Below are positions 7,951-16,154 of a DNA stretch of 43,728 nucleotides, in pieces. The stretch comes from CAG-917 sp051883555 (lineage in GTDB: Bacteria > Bacillota > Clostridia > Christensenellales > CAG-917): assembly GCA_051883555.1 (NCBI GenBank), contig JBJETY010000050.1, forward strand, positions 1 through 43,728. The letters are read 5' to 3'. The position numbers and the translations under genes were made by a program. Position 1 is the stretch's first letter, and each line of letters opens with the position of its first letter. Below the pieces are notes generated by a model that made no database searches, was not told the origin of the DNA, and worked only from the letters and a program-made list of their open reading frames with translations.

Positions 7951-8421
7951 TTACCTCACAAAGCCAAGCGGCTTCAATATATTTTCCTGATGTTCACGCA
8001 TCTCTTTTTCCTCTTCCGAGTCCATATGGTCGTATCCTAAAAGGTGCAAAAAACCGTGCGACGCCAAAAAAGCGATTTCCCTGTCTTCGCCGTGTCCGTA
8101 TTCTTTAGCCTGTGCAGACATTACTTCCGGGCATATAACAATGCTGCCTAGCGAATATCTTTTTCCGTCAAACACTTCGGGAGTCAAAATATCTGCTTTA
8201 ATCGGAAACTCTCTTTTTATTTCTAAAGACGGAAAACTTAAAACGTCCGTCTTTTTATCGATATTCCGCATGCGGTTATTAAGTTCTCTCATAGAGTCGC
8301 CGTCGTAAAAAACAATTTCAACGCTGAAAATGCCTTGTATTCCGAAATATTCTTCTACTGCGCGGAAAACTTTTTTTATTATTCTTCTGAATTTAAACGG
8401 CACGCCGCAAAAATTAATCAT
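7951..8421 (-). CDS. ybeY: Endoribonuclease YbeY
   Basis: 156 residues. The zinc-binding signature HGFLHLLGYDHMDSEE (H3XH5XH type) is intact at the C-terminal third, and NNRMRNIDKKTDVLSFP is the typical central motif. YbeY is a metal-dependent RNase needed for 16S 3'-end maturation and rRNA quality control. It precedes era with a one-base gap. The upstream DNA has a duplicated 17-18 nt element (AAAAGG followed by ATTGACAC) of which the second copy supplies the AAAGGA ribosome binding site. Confidence 0.95.
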   Translation of the reverse strand: MINFCGVPFKFRRIIKKVFRAVEEYFGIQGIFSVEIVFYDGDSMRELNNRMRNIDKKTDVLSFPSLEIKREFPIKADILTPEVFDGKRYSLGSIVICPEVMSAQAKEYGHGEDREIAFLASHGFLHLLGYDHMDSEEEKEMREHQENILKPLGFVR

Positions 8422-8504
8422 AGTGTCAATCCTTTTTAGGTGTCAATACCTTTTAGCAATCAGTTCACAAAATTATTGATAGCAATAAGCAAATTTACCG
8501 TAAT

Positions 8505-9965
8505 TTATTCGTTGTTATCGACAACTGTGATTGCCTCTCCGTAAGTTACTCTTGAATGGTGAATACTCGGTAAAACGTTGATAATCGTATTTTTAATGAC
8601 GGTTAATTCTTCCATCGTAATCGGACATTCGTCAAACTGACCCAAATTCAGTTTCTCGTCAACAAGGCTGTTTATTCTCTGCACAAATTCTTCTTTCGTA
8701 GGCGGCATATATGCTCTTGTAGCCGCTTCAACCGTATCCGCAATCATAATAATGGCAGATACTTTTGTCGACGGCTTCGGACCTTGATACGAAAAATTAG
8801 TTTTGTCCGCATTGCCTTCGCTAAGAAGAAGCGCTTTCTGGTAAAAATATCCGACAGGAGAAGTTCCGTGATGTTCTAAGCAAATTTTACATATCGACAG
8901 TGGCAAACGATATTGCTTGCCCAAAATTTCTCCGAACATCGTGTGAGATGTTATCATACTTACGCTGACTTCGGGAATAAGCTCGTCGTGCGGATTGTAA
9001 TTCGATTGGTTTTCAATAAAATAAATAGGTGCTTTGAGTTTTCCTACGTCGTGATAATACGCAGCCGCTTTTGCTAAACGACTGTTTTCGCCGATTGCTA
9101 TGGCACAACTTTCAGCAAGGTTTCCTACGACAAGGCTATGATTAAAAGTTCCCGGGGCTTCACTGGCAAGCCTTTTCAGCAAAGGTTGGTCAAGACGACA
9201 TAATTCATCCAATCTGAAATCGTCGGTCGTATTGAATATAGCCTCGAACAGAATAACAAGTGGAAAATACAGAATTATACTGATGGCCGATGAAAGAAGT
9301 CCCCAAAGCACGTTAAACAACAAACTTATATCCGCTATTCCCATAGATATCGACAAAACGATGATATACGGGATACAGCATATGCCGGCTAACAGACAAT
9401 AAAGCAAAAATTTAATTCTCGTATAATGCTTCGACGCCAAATAAATCATTGCAACGCCGCTTAAAAGATTTCCGACTACTGCCGCCGTTATCGTTATAAT
9501 ATCGCTGCCTATGCATGCACCGCGCAAAACAAGATTTACAAGAATAATAAATACCAAATTGAGCACGCCAATCGTTCCCGATTTCATACCGACCAAAATG
9601 CATAACAAAATCGCGCAAAGCTGAATAGGCATAGCAAACGGAGAACAATAGCGGAAAAGAACGGAACACAGCACAAACGTTATGGTAATAATTATAGACA
9701 CAATCAAGTACTGCGAAGTCTTAACAAGCTTTGTCGGATTAAATATAAACAAAGAAACGTAAAGAGTTTCAAAAAGCAAAACGTTTGAAAGCACTATTCC
9801 GACAACGGTCGTAGCGCTTGCTTTTTGTAATTCAGCTTCGATACTCGAAATCAAAAAAATCGTCACAACAGAAACGACTGCAGTGCAAATCAAAACCGCA
9901 ATCTGACTTAAAAGGAAAACTTTCCAATTCCAATTTTTTGCTAAAACTTTTTTGGTTTGTTCCAT
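8505..9965 (-). CDS. pgpH: PgpH-like membrane HD phosphodiesterase lacking the extracellular sensor
   Basis: 486 residues. One membrane segment at about 22-42, then only some 25 residues, then about seven membrane segments (roughly 55-245), then a cytoplasmic HD domain: RLDELCRLDQPLLKRL, APGTFNHSLVV (His276), AAYYHDVGKLK (His305-Asp306), ENQ, SHTMFGE and LEHHGT. PgpH hydrolyses the second messenger c-di-AMP. Bacillus PgpH (YqfF) is about 700 residues because an extracellular 7TMR-HDED domain of some 250-300 residues follows the first membrane segment; that domain is missing here. The gene sits upstream of ybeY-era as in Bacilli. Start ATG at 9965 behind AAAAGGT. Catalysis is expected from the motifs; the signal it senses must differ. 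Confidence 0.88.
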   Translation of the reverse strand: MEQTKKVLAKNWNWKVFLLSQIAVLICTAVVSVVTIFLISSIEAELQKASATTVVGIVLSNVLLFETLYVSLFIFNPTKLVKTSQYLIVSIIITITFVLCSVLFRYCSPFAMPIQLCAILLCILVGMKSGTIGVLNLVFIILVNLVLRGACIGSDIITITAAVVGNLLSGVAMIYLASKHYTRIKFLLYCLLAGICCIPYIIVLSISMGIADISLLFNVLWGLLSSAISIILYFPLVILFEAIFNTTDDFRLDELCRLDQPLLKRLASEAPGTFNHSLVVGNLAESCAIAIGENSRLAKAAAYYHDVGKLKAPIYFIENQSNYNPHDELIPEVSVSMITSHTMFGEILGKQYRLPLSICKICLEHHGTSPVGYFYQKALLLSEGNADKTNFSYQGPKPSTKVSAIIMIADTVEAATRAYMPPTKEEFVQRINSLVDEKLNLGQFDECPITMEELTVIKNTIINVLPSIHHSRVTYGEAITVVDNNE

Positions 9966-9994
9966 AAACCGACCTTTTAAACCACGTTTTTCAA

Positions 9995-10027
9995 TTTCCG
10001 ATAAAATCGAATCGATTTTATCGGAAA
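9995..10027. promoter_or_regulatory. 33-nt near-perfect palindrome upstream of pgpH
   Basis: Arms of 16 nt, TTTCCGATAAAATCGA and TCGATTTTATCGGAAA, separated by one base, lie 30 nt before the pgpH start codon. No T-run follows on either strand. It could be an operator or a 5' leader hairpin; the 294-nt gap that contains it (9966-10259) has no gene, and the phoH gene expected here is absent. Confidence 0.6.
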
Positions 10028-10259
10028 CTTTTCAGTAATTTATATTTAAATTATAATATTTAAACTATATTTTTCGTTTTTCGTTTTTTACGTTTTCAAA
10101 TGATTCTGTTTTATATTTAAACTGCGAAAAATATGATCATATCTCTTTCGCAATTTCTTTAACCTTACGAACGGCAGAAAATTTTGCAAAACATTTTCTA
10201 GCATCGGTCGCATTTTTAGCTTAAAACATCTGTGTTCGCTGGGTTTCTTATCTTCACGT

Positions 10260-11159
10260 TCAATCGATTCTTTCTTCCGTCGTTATCAACACCTTGACGT
10301 TATGCCCGCCGTCGTATTCGGTGATTTCATAATCAACGGATAATATTTCAGCGTCGGACTTAATCTTTGAAAGAGCTAAAGCTTTTACCGTTTTTTTACA
10401 ATCTTCGATACGCACGTTGTCAACGTAATTGTAAAACACTTCTGCTTCGTAATATACCTTTCCGAAAACCATACCGCTTGCCGAAGTTTCGACCTTTTCT
10501 TCCTTTACAGTTACGCTGCCCTCGATAAGTACGTCGCCGACGTCGACCACGTCTCCGTAGCTACGAACGCAAGTCCCGCTATAAACAATAGCTCTTGTAA
10601 AAACGGCTTTTTTCTGCGATACAACGGAATCGGCTCCGACAGGAAATATTTCAGGCGGGTCAAGCTCTTCCTCAATCTGAATATTAAGACAAGTCCCGTA
10701 TTTTGTAGCTTTGACAAATGATATACCGTCAAACGCCAGAATCTTTTTTTCAATACCGTTAGTATCTATATTAAACGCAAAGCAATTCTTTTTTATTCCC
10801 TCAGATTGCAAAACTTCAAGCACGGCTTGTTCATATTCGGCATTATCGATTTTTATATCCAACACAAAATAAGGATATACCGCTATGACGACAATCGATA
10901 GCAAAATTCCAAAAATAATGCCCGGGCGTAACAATGCAGCATATACAAAAGGCAAAAAACCTCGCCTGCTTTTTACTGCAAAATTATAACACATATCACT
11001 TAAAATGGCAATACACTTTTGCTCATCTTTTAAATGGCACCAAAAAGAAACAACGTCTCCGTGTTTTGTTACGTCATAAATCTTTATATGCCGTGACAAT
11101 GCAAAAACGCCGCTTATACTGCCTTTGCATTCAAATTGAGTTCTGTCAAACAATCTCAA
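10260..11159 (-). CDS. yqfD: Sporulation protein YqfD
   Basis: 299 residues, close to the shorter members of the family (Bacillus about 398). It has an N-terminal cytoplasmic part, one membrane segment near 79-99 (PGIIFGILLSIVVIAVYPYF), and an exterior region with the BON/POTRA-like stretch and the lipoyl-like phrase GDVVDVGDVLIEG. YqfD is made in the mother cell under sigma-E in Bacillus and is needed for stage IV of sporulation; its biochemical role is not known. It overlaps the end of yqfC by 14 nt. Its presence suggests a spore-forming ancestry, not proof that this strain sporulates. Confidence 0.85.
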   Translation of the reverse strand: MRLFDRTQFECKGSISGVFALSRHIKIYDVTKHGDVVSFWCHLKDEQKCIAILSDMCYNFAVKSRRGFLPFVYAALLRPGIIFGILLSIVVIAVYPYFVLDIKIDNAEYEQAVLEVLQSEGIKKNCFAFNIDTNGIEKKILAFDGISFVKATKYGTCLNIQIEEELDPPEIFPVGADSVVSQKKAVFTRAIVYSGTCVRSYGDVVDVGDVLIEGSVTVKEEKVETSASGMVFGKVYYEAEVFYNYVDNVRIEDCKKTVKALALSKIKSDAEILSVDYEITEYDGGHNVKVLITTEERID

Positions 11160-11394
11160 AGCTTAGCACCTCGCCCTCTACGTATGCCTCCGTACCGCCC
11201 GTTTCCACAAGATATAAATTTTTCCCCTTAAGCAACAATATTCTTGCTCTGGTTTTAAAACGTATTTCCACGTCGCTGAAATACGTTACGCCCTTTATTC
11301 CCGAAAGCGCGACTTTTCTGTTATCGAAAAATACAACCTGATAGTCGCATAATTCTTCCATATTGAATTTTTTTAGAATTTCATCCTTAAACAT
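11146..11394 (-). CDS. yqfC: Sporulation protein YqfC
   Basis: 82 residues, near the family length of about 90. Features such as LSGIKGVTYFSDVEIRFK and VEGEVLSFEI match the YqfC/YabP family, which share a small beta-rich domain. It precedes yqfD as in all endospore formers and overlaps it. I find no ribosome binding site ahead of the ATG at 11394, and an A/T-rich CATATATT lies directly before it, so its start is less certain than its identity. Confidence 0.8.
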   Translation of the reverse strand: MFKDEILKKFNMEELCDYQVVFFDNRKVALSGIKGVTYFSDVEIRFKTRARILLLKGKNLYLVETGGTEAYVEGEVLSFEIV

Positions 11395-11593
11395 ATTAAA
11401 ATATATGTGTTTTAAACTTATAAAATACTAAACGTTGCGATATAAATTTTAACTTAAGTTTCAAAATGCGGCAATCTCTTATATTAAAGCAATTGTCGTA
11501 AATATTTAAAAGACTTTCACAAAACGGTTGAATTATATATTTTGTATACTACTTTTTACAAGGCTAATTTTCTTTAATGAATTTTTAAATAAA

Positions 11594-11622
11594 AACTCAT
11601 ATCGTATTTTTCGATATGAGTT
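11594..11622 (-). terminator. Intrinsic terminator downstream of the dnaB operon
   Basis: AACTCATATCG and CGATATGAGTT form an 11-base stem with a seven-base loop; on the minus strand TTTTTATTT follows. It is 356 nt after the dnaB stop codon and 26 nt after the end of the remnant frame. Confidence 0.7.
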
Positions 11623-11647
11623 AAATTATTATCATACAGTTGTTTTA

Positions 11648-11758
11648 TTATTGCTTTGTCTTTTCCGCAATAATCTTAGCGATTTCAAAATTTACTATGC
11701 GCATAGCGGAAGCGTTGTTAAAGTTTTCGTCAAGAGAACGGCTCTTATATAACCTTCG
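11648..11758 (-). pseudogene. Possible C-terminal gene remnant
   Basis: A minus-strand frame of 36 codons, open from a stop at 11759 to TAA at 11648, reads like real protein: it ends NNASAMRIVNFEIAKI followed by IAEKTKQ. It has no ribosome binding site, and the only ATG is in its middle, but it stops just ahead of a strong terminator, as the tail of a true gene would. I do not recognise the family. It may be the eroded end of a lost gene or chance. Confidence 0.3.
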
Positions 11759-11846
11759 TTATAATTTCCGCACTTTTGTTATAATATTCGTCGTTTTATA
11801 TAATAGTTTTATATAATAGTAAAATTTGCAAAATCTATTTTTACAA

Positions 11847-11941
11847 AATTCCGAATAAATCAAAAACAATTTATATTCCGAATATATATTCCGAATGCTT
11901 ATTATTCCGAATGCTTATTTATTATCCCGAAAGCTTATTTA
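11847..11941. repeat. Repeats of ATTCCGAAT-GCTTATT
   Basis: The word ATTCCGAAT occurs at least four times here, twice extended to ATTCCGAATGCTTATT, plus a decayed copy ATCCCGAAAGCTTATT. The same core word recurs at 34738-34815, beside another terminator region. Confidence 0.55.
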
Positions 11942-11977
11942 AATATAAACTTATCAGATAGCGTTATGCACAAAAGC

Positions 11978-13414
11978 TTATTCTTCGTTATCTTCAAAAG
12001 TATTAGCCACGGCGTCAGAGATAGGCACGACGTCGGAAACGCTGTCATCACGTTTCGATACAGGCGGCAGATTTTGCGATTCGGTAAACGACGTTGTATT
12101 TCCGTCCCAGTGTAGCATGATATTATCGTTTATAGCGCCGTTTCTGTTTTTCAACAACATAAGTCTTACCTGCGACAAATCGGCAGGGTCGGGACGATGT
12201 AAAAACATAACAACGTCGGCGTCTTGTTCGATAGCACCCGAATCACGCAGGTCGCTGAGTTTAGGGTCTTTTGCACTGCCCGAACCCGTACGTTTTTCAA
12301 CGTCACGCGACATCTGAGACAAAGCAAGGATAGGCACTTTCAACTCTCCCGCATACAATTTCAATTTTCTTGACATGTCCGCAACTTCTTGTTGACGTTC
12401 ACTGCCACGGTAGCCCAACGACATAAGCTGCAAATAGTCGATAACAATTAAATCAAGACCTTTTTCTCTTTTTAATCGGCGACATTTAGAAAGAATGTCT
12501 ACCGGAGTATTCAGCGAATAATCGTCGATATAAATTTCTGCCGAATCAAGTTTTTTCGCTGCTTTATAAAGAAGCGACATTTCTTCGTTGGAAAGTCCTC
12601 TCGGACGTGAAGCGTCCGACATCGAAACGCCTGATATGTACGACAGAATTCTTTTTGCAAGTAGCGTTGCAGGCATTTCCATAGAAAAGATTGCTACGCG
12701 TTTATGGTCGTTAATAGCGGCATTGGTTGCAATGTTCAACGCAAACGCAGTTTTACCGACAGACGGACGAGCCGCAAGCAAAATAAGCTCACCCGGTTTA
12801 AATCCGAACGTATGTTTATCCAAAGTTGGTATTCCCGTCTCTATGCGTTCTGTAGGTATATGACCTTTCTGAATTTCCGCAATTTCGTCAACGGCTTTAT
12901 TTGCCGCACCTGAAATTCGTATCAACGAGGAGTTATCTCTGTCCTCTGCAATTTTAAAAATCGTACTTTCGGCAAAATTCAACGCTTCGATTTCATCCGT
13001 CGCCGAATATCCTTTTTTTGAAACTTCAACGCCGACGTTGATAATTTGTCTTAACAAGCCGTCGCGCTTTACGATTTTATAATAATATTCACAGTTTGCA
13101 GAGCTAGGAACAATCGACGTGAGTTCGGTTATGTAACTGACGCTACCTACAGCGTCAAGCTTCCCTTTAAGGGATAATCTGTCAGCAAGCGAAACCGTAT
13201 CGACAGGAATAGACTCGTCTAAAATTTCTTTTGCCGTTTCAAAGATAATTCTGTTCCTTTCGGAATAAAAATCATCGGGCAACAATCTCGGAAGATATTC
13301 GTCCGCTGCAGTTTTGTCGATCAAAACCGAACACAAAAGAGCCTGCTCCGCTTCGATATTAAACGGCATTGACCTTGCTTCTTTATTTTCACCCTTCGTT
13401 TGTGTCTGAGGCAT
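11978..13414 (-). CDS. dnaB: Replicative DNA helicase DnaB
   Basis: 478 residues from the ATG at 13414, which has AAGGAG at proper distance; the frame is open further upstream but without a site. DnaB (DnaC in Bacillus) is the hexameric 5'-3' helicase at the replication fork. The N-terminal domain begins PFNIEAEQALLCSVLID; the RecA-like domain has Walker A ARPSVGKTAFALN, Walker B LIVIDYLQLM, GSGSAKDPKLSDLRDSGAIEQDAD and KNRNG near the end. The start lies 26 nt inside the end of the preceding lipoprotein gene. The usual Bacillota neighbours (rplI, gdpP) are not here; instead it follows pepF and a lipoprotein gene. Confidence 0.96.
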   Translation of the reverse strand: MPQTQTKGENKEARSMPFNIEAEQALLCSVLIDKTAADEYLPRLLPDDFYSERNRIIFETAKEILDESIPVDTVSLADRLSLKGKLDAVGSVSYITELTSIVPSSANCEYYYKIVKRDGLLRQIINVGVEVSKKGYSATDEIEALNFAESTIFKIAEDRDNSSLIRISGAANKAVDEIAEIQKGHIPTERIETGIPTLDKHTFGFKPGELILLAARPSVGKTAFALNIATNAAINDHKRVAIFSMEMPATLLAKRILSYISGVSMSDASRPRGLSNEEMSLLYKAAKKLDSAEIYIDDYSLNTPVDILSKCRRLKREKGLDLIVIDYLQLMSLGYRGSERQQEVADMSRKLKLYAGELKVPILALSQMSRDVEKRTGSGSAKDPKLSDLRDSGAIEQDADVVMFLHRPDPADLSQVRLMLLKNRNGAINDNIMLHWDGNTTSFTESQNLPPVSKRDDSVSDVVPISDAVANTFEDNEE

Positions 13415-14021
13415 TTTGCTTCTCCTTATTCTTCTTAAAAGCAACCGTAACCGTAATGACGACTACGACAATAACAACGATTCCAACGGTCAGTCCATAC
13501 CAGGCCGCTCTGTTCTCAACCGTCTGATATAGATTCATTTCAACTTCATCGCCGTCCGAAAAAGTCCAGACGTAACTTCTTACCTTCCCCGTTTCGCTGT
13601 ATTTCCCGTTAGCCGTCACCGATTTGTACTCGGTCATATAGACGTATTGTATATTAACGTTGTATACGCTGTCAACGCCTGCGTCGGTCAAAGTTTGAGA
13701 CAATTCATCGCTTAAAGCAGCGTCGACTTTAATTTTATCCCATATATCCGAATTAAACTTATAGCTATAAGAATATTCGTTATAAAAGCCGTCTCGTGAA
13801 ATCGTGCGTTCGCTCCTGCCTACGATATCGGTTTCGGTATCGTAATTCAATTTAATCAACGCCGTAACGGTATCCGTTTCCGCATCGTACGAATAAGATT
13901 GCACAAAAGCATACAACTTATCTTCGGTGGCGGCGTTACAAGCCGATAAAACGGACGCCGCAAAAGTCAAACAAAAGATTAAAGCAAAAAGCAGTAGCGT
14001 ACTTTTTATACTACGATTCAT
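13389..14021 (-). CDS. Lipoprotein with extra C-terminal membrane anchor, unknown function
   Basis: About 210 residues. Signal peptide LLLFALIFCLTFAASVLSAC with a lipobox Cys near 28, an exterior part of about 130 residues (many Tyr, Asp, Thr; IKLNYDTETDIVGRSERTI), then a second membrane segment (GLTVGIVVIVVVVITVTVAF) and a short Lys-rich tail. So the protein should be tethered twice, with only 15-20 residues inside the cell. The ATG at 14021 overlaps the pepF stop codon (ATGA); an ATG six bases earlier is also possible. It lies between pepF and dnaB and overlaps both. I recognise no family. Confidence 0.75.
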   Translation of the reverse strand: MNRSIKSTLLLFALIFCLTFAASVLSACNAATEDKLYAFVQSYSYDAETDTVTALIKLNYDTETDIVGRSERTISRDGFYNEYSYSYKFNSDIWDKIKVDAALSDELSQTLTDAGVDSVYNVNIQYVYMTEYKSVTANGKYSETGKVRSYVWTFSDGDEVEMNLYQTVENRAAWYGLTVGIVVIVVVVITVTVAFKKNKEKQNASDTNEG

Positions 14022-15784
14022 AAGCATTTTTTAAGTTCATCGACTACGGATGAAAATTCTTCCATTGCGTCGTCAAACGGCTCTGTTCCATACATGTTTA
14101 CGCCCGCAAGTTTCAATATTTCAAGCGGCGGCATACTTCCGCCTGCCGATAAAAATTTGAAATATCCGTCGGTATCCCCGCTCAAAATACGTTTGACGAT
14201 GGATATTGCACTTGTAAGTCCGGTTGCATACTTATATACGTAAAAGCTAGTATAGAAATGCGGTATTCTTGCCCATTCCACTTCAATAAGCTGATTATGA
14301 TTGACGGCATTACCGTAATATTTCTTGTTTAACTCATAATAAATTTCATTTAAACATTTTGCAGTAACAGGCTCGCTGTTTTCGACAAGAGAATGAGCCG
14401 CGGTTTCAAATTCCGCAAACATAGTCTGTCTGAAAAGCGTAGTCCTGAACATATCGAGATAATACGACAAAAGGTATTTACGCATTTCGCCGGTAGCCGA
14501 CTTTAAAAGATGCTTAATAAGCAATACCTCGTTTACCGTACTTGCAATCTCAGCCACAAAAATTTCATAATCGGCTTTGGAAGAAGGCAACGCCTCGTTA
14601 GACAAATAGCTGTGCATCGCATGGCCTAATTCGTGAGCAATGGTAAACACGTCGTGAGACGTTTTCTGATAATTCAAAAGAACGTACGGATGAACGCCGT
14701 AAGTACCCCAAGAATATGCGCCGCTACGCTTACCTTTCGTTTCCACAACGTCAATCCATCTCTCGGCAAACGCTTTATCCAAAAGTTTTAAATATCTTTC
14801 TCCCAACGGCTTCAACGCCTCTTTAACAAGTTTGCAAGCGTCGTTGTATTCTAATTTGATATCCTGATTTTCAACGATAGGCACGTAGAGATCGTACATA
14901 TTAAGTTCCGACAGCTTTAAAAATTCCTTTCTCATAGCAACGTATTCGTGAAGAGGCTTAAGCCCCTTTTCAACTGCTTTAAGAAGATTTTTATAAGCTA
15001 CGTCGTCGACGTTTTCGCCGTACATTGCATACGAAAGACTTGATTCAAATCCTCTGGTTTTAGCATAAAACCAATCTTTTTTTACGTTGGTTGCATATAT
15101 TTGAGCAAGAGTGTTTTCGTTGTTTTTATAAACTTCAAACATACTGTTAAACGCGTCTCGCCTTACGCTTTGATTTTCATTCTGCAACAAAAGCGAATAA
15201 ACGCCGTGCGACATTTTGACGGCAGTGCCGTCCGGCAAAATCACGTCTTTAAAACGAATATCGGCATTATCAAACATCGAAAAAATCTGTCTTGCGCCGT
15301 CGCTGAACAACCCGACGTCGGCAATAATTTTTTCTTCTGCTTCTGATAAAATAAGTTTTTTATTTCGTTTAACCTCTTTCAACAGTACGTCAAAATCTTT
15401 AAACCTTTCATCGGCAATCATTTTATCTATATCTGCGTCTGAAATCTTAACTAGTTCAGGCATAACGAACGAGGTTGCGGATGACGATTCGACGGCAAGA
15501 GACTCGATACGGTCCGTCATCGCCTGATAAAGAGAATTTGCAGTATCTTCGTCCTTACGCATTCTAGCATAAACGTAAAGTCTTGATAAAACGAGTCCGA
15601 GACTTTCTCGTAAATTTAAAAATTCCAAAAGAATATTTTCGTCGTGCAATTTACCTTTATAGTCAAGCATTTTCACGTACGACGACTTATAAAATTCAAA
15701 ACTCTTTTCCCAATCTTCGTTCGTCTCGAATATATCTTCAAGACGCCATTTTAAATTTTCCGGTATTTCCGTTCTGGACTGCAT
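14018..15784 (-). CDS. pepF: Oligoendopeptidase F (M3 metallopeptidase)
   Basis: 588 residues, the family size. The zinc site is IAHELGHAMHSYLS (HExxH with catalytic Glu), and the third ligand is in EIFVAEIASTVNE about 25 residues later. The N-terminal part (RTEIPENLKWRLEDIFETN) is the typical PepF opening, and MYGENVDDVAYKNLL follows the usual pattern. It cleaves short peptides in the cytoplasm; no signal peptide is seen. Start behind TTAAGGAG. It is the first gene of a pepF-lipoprotein-dnaB operon. Confidence 0.95.
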   Translation of the reverse strand: MQSRTEIPENLKWRLEDIFETNEDWEKSFEFYKSSYVKMLDYKGKLHDENILLEFLNLRESLGLVLSRLYVYARMRKDEDTANSLYQAMTDRIESLAVESSSATSFVMPELVKISDADIDKMIADERFKDFDVLLKEVKRNKKLILSEAEEKIIADVGLFSDGARQIFSMFDNADIRFKDVILPDGTAVKMSHGVYSLLLQNENQSVRRDAFNSMFEVYKNNENTLAQIYATNVKKDWFYAKTRGFESSLSYAMYGENVDDVAYKNLLKAVEKGLKPLHEYVAMRKEFLKLSELNMYDLYVPIVENQDIKLEYNDACKLVKEALKPLGERYLKLLDKAFAERWIDVVETKGKRSGAYSWGTYGVHPYVLLNYQKTSHDVFTIAHELGHAMHSYLSNEALPSSKADYEIFVAEIASTVNEVLLIKHLLKSATGEMRKYLLSYYLDMFRTTLFRQTMFAEFETAAHSLVENSEPVTAKCLNEIYYELNKKYYGNAVNHNQLIEVEWARIPHFYTSFYVYKYATGLTSAISIVKRILSGDTDGYFKFLSAGGSMPPLEILKLAGVNMYGTEPFDDAMEEFSSVVDELKKCL

Positions 15785-16154
15785 TTCAACTCCTTAACGT
15801 AAACGGTTATTGCGTTTACCTATTATATTATGCGTTAATGATTATTCATTAATGCAATTTCTATTTAATGCTTTTACGATTTTATATCGTCAGTATTTTA
15901 ATTATAACCACTCTGTTTAAATACTCAAACGCCATACTGTTTAAAATCGTACTTATTAATATTTTATATTTATTTCGAAATGTAACGGTTTTAGCTATAA
16001 TCAATCGATAATTTAGCCAAAACGGTGTTTACATAACGCGGCAGGTTGAGTAACGTTTTAAAATTTCGATATTCTTTATAAAATTTCATAAGCTTTATAA
16101 AATTTCATAAACAACATTTTAACAGCGTTTCACCAACGCGACAACGTTAAATCT
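15785..16154. other. Promoter region of pepF and 3' region of the DUF1846 gene
   Basis: 370 nt with no gene. On the minus strand TATAAT (15822-15827) is a possible -10 for pepF without a convincing -35. Between it and the start codon is an inverted repeat GTAAACG/CGTTTAC (15799-15805 and 15813-15819), positioned over the expected transcription start. A second inverted repeat GCGTTAATGA...TCATTAATGC is at 15832-15855. Near 16073-16109, CTTTATAAAATTTCATAA occurs twice in tandem. Confidence 0.45.

Larger units (their letters stand above)
11395..11977. other. 583-nt gap after dnaB: terminator, remnant frame, short repeats
   Basis: The part nearest dnaB (11847-11941) carries repeats of ATTCCGAAT-GCTTATT; 11795-11823 has GTTTTATATAATA twice. 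A minus-strand reading frame of 36 codons (11648-11758) and a strong hairpin (11594-11622) are listed separately. No complete gene is seen; an open frame on the plus strand at 11528-11752 lacks a ribosome binding site. Confidence 0.5.

Noticed and set aside
11528..11752. 74-codon plus-strand frame downstream of dnaB
   Set aside because: It runs through the terminator hairpin at 11594-11622, lacks a ribosome binding site and is rich in Phe/Leu/Tyr as expected by chance.
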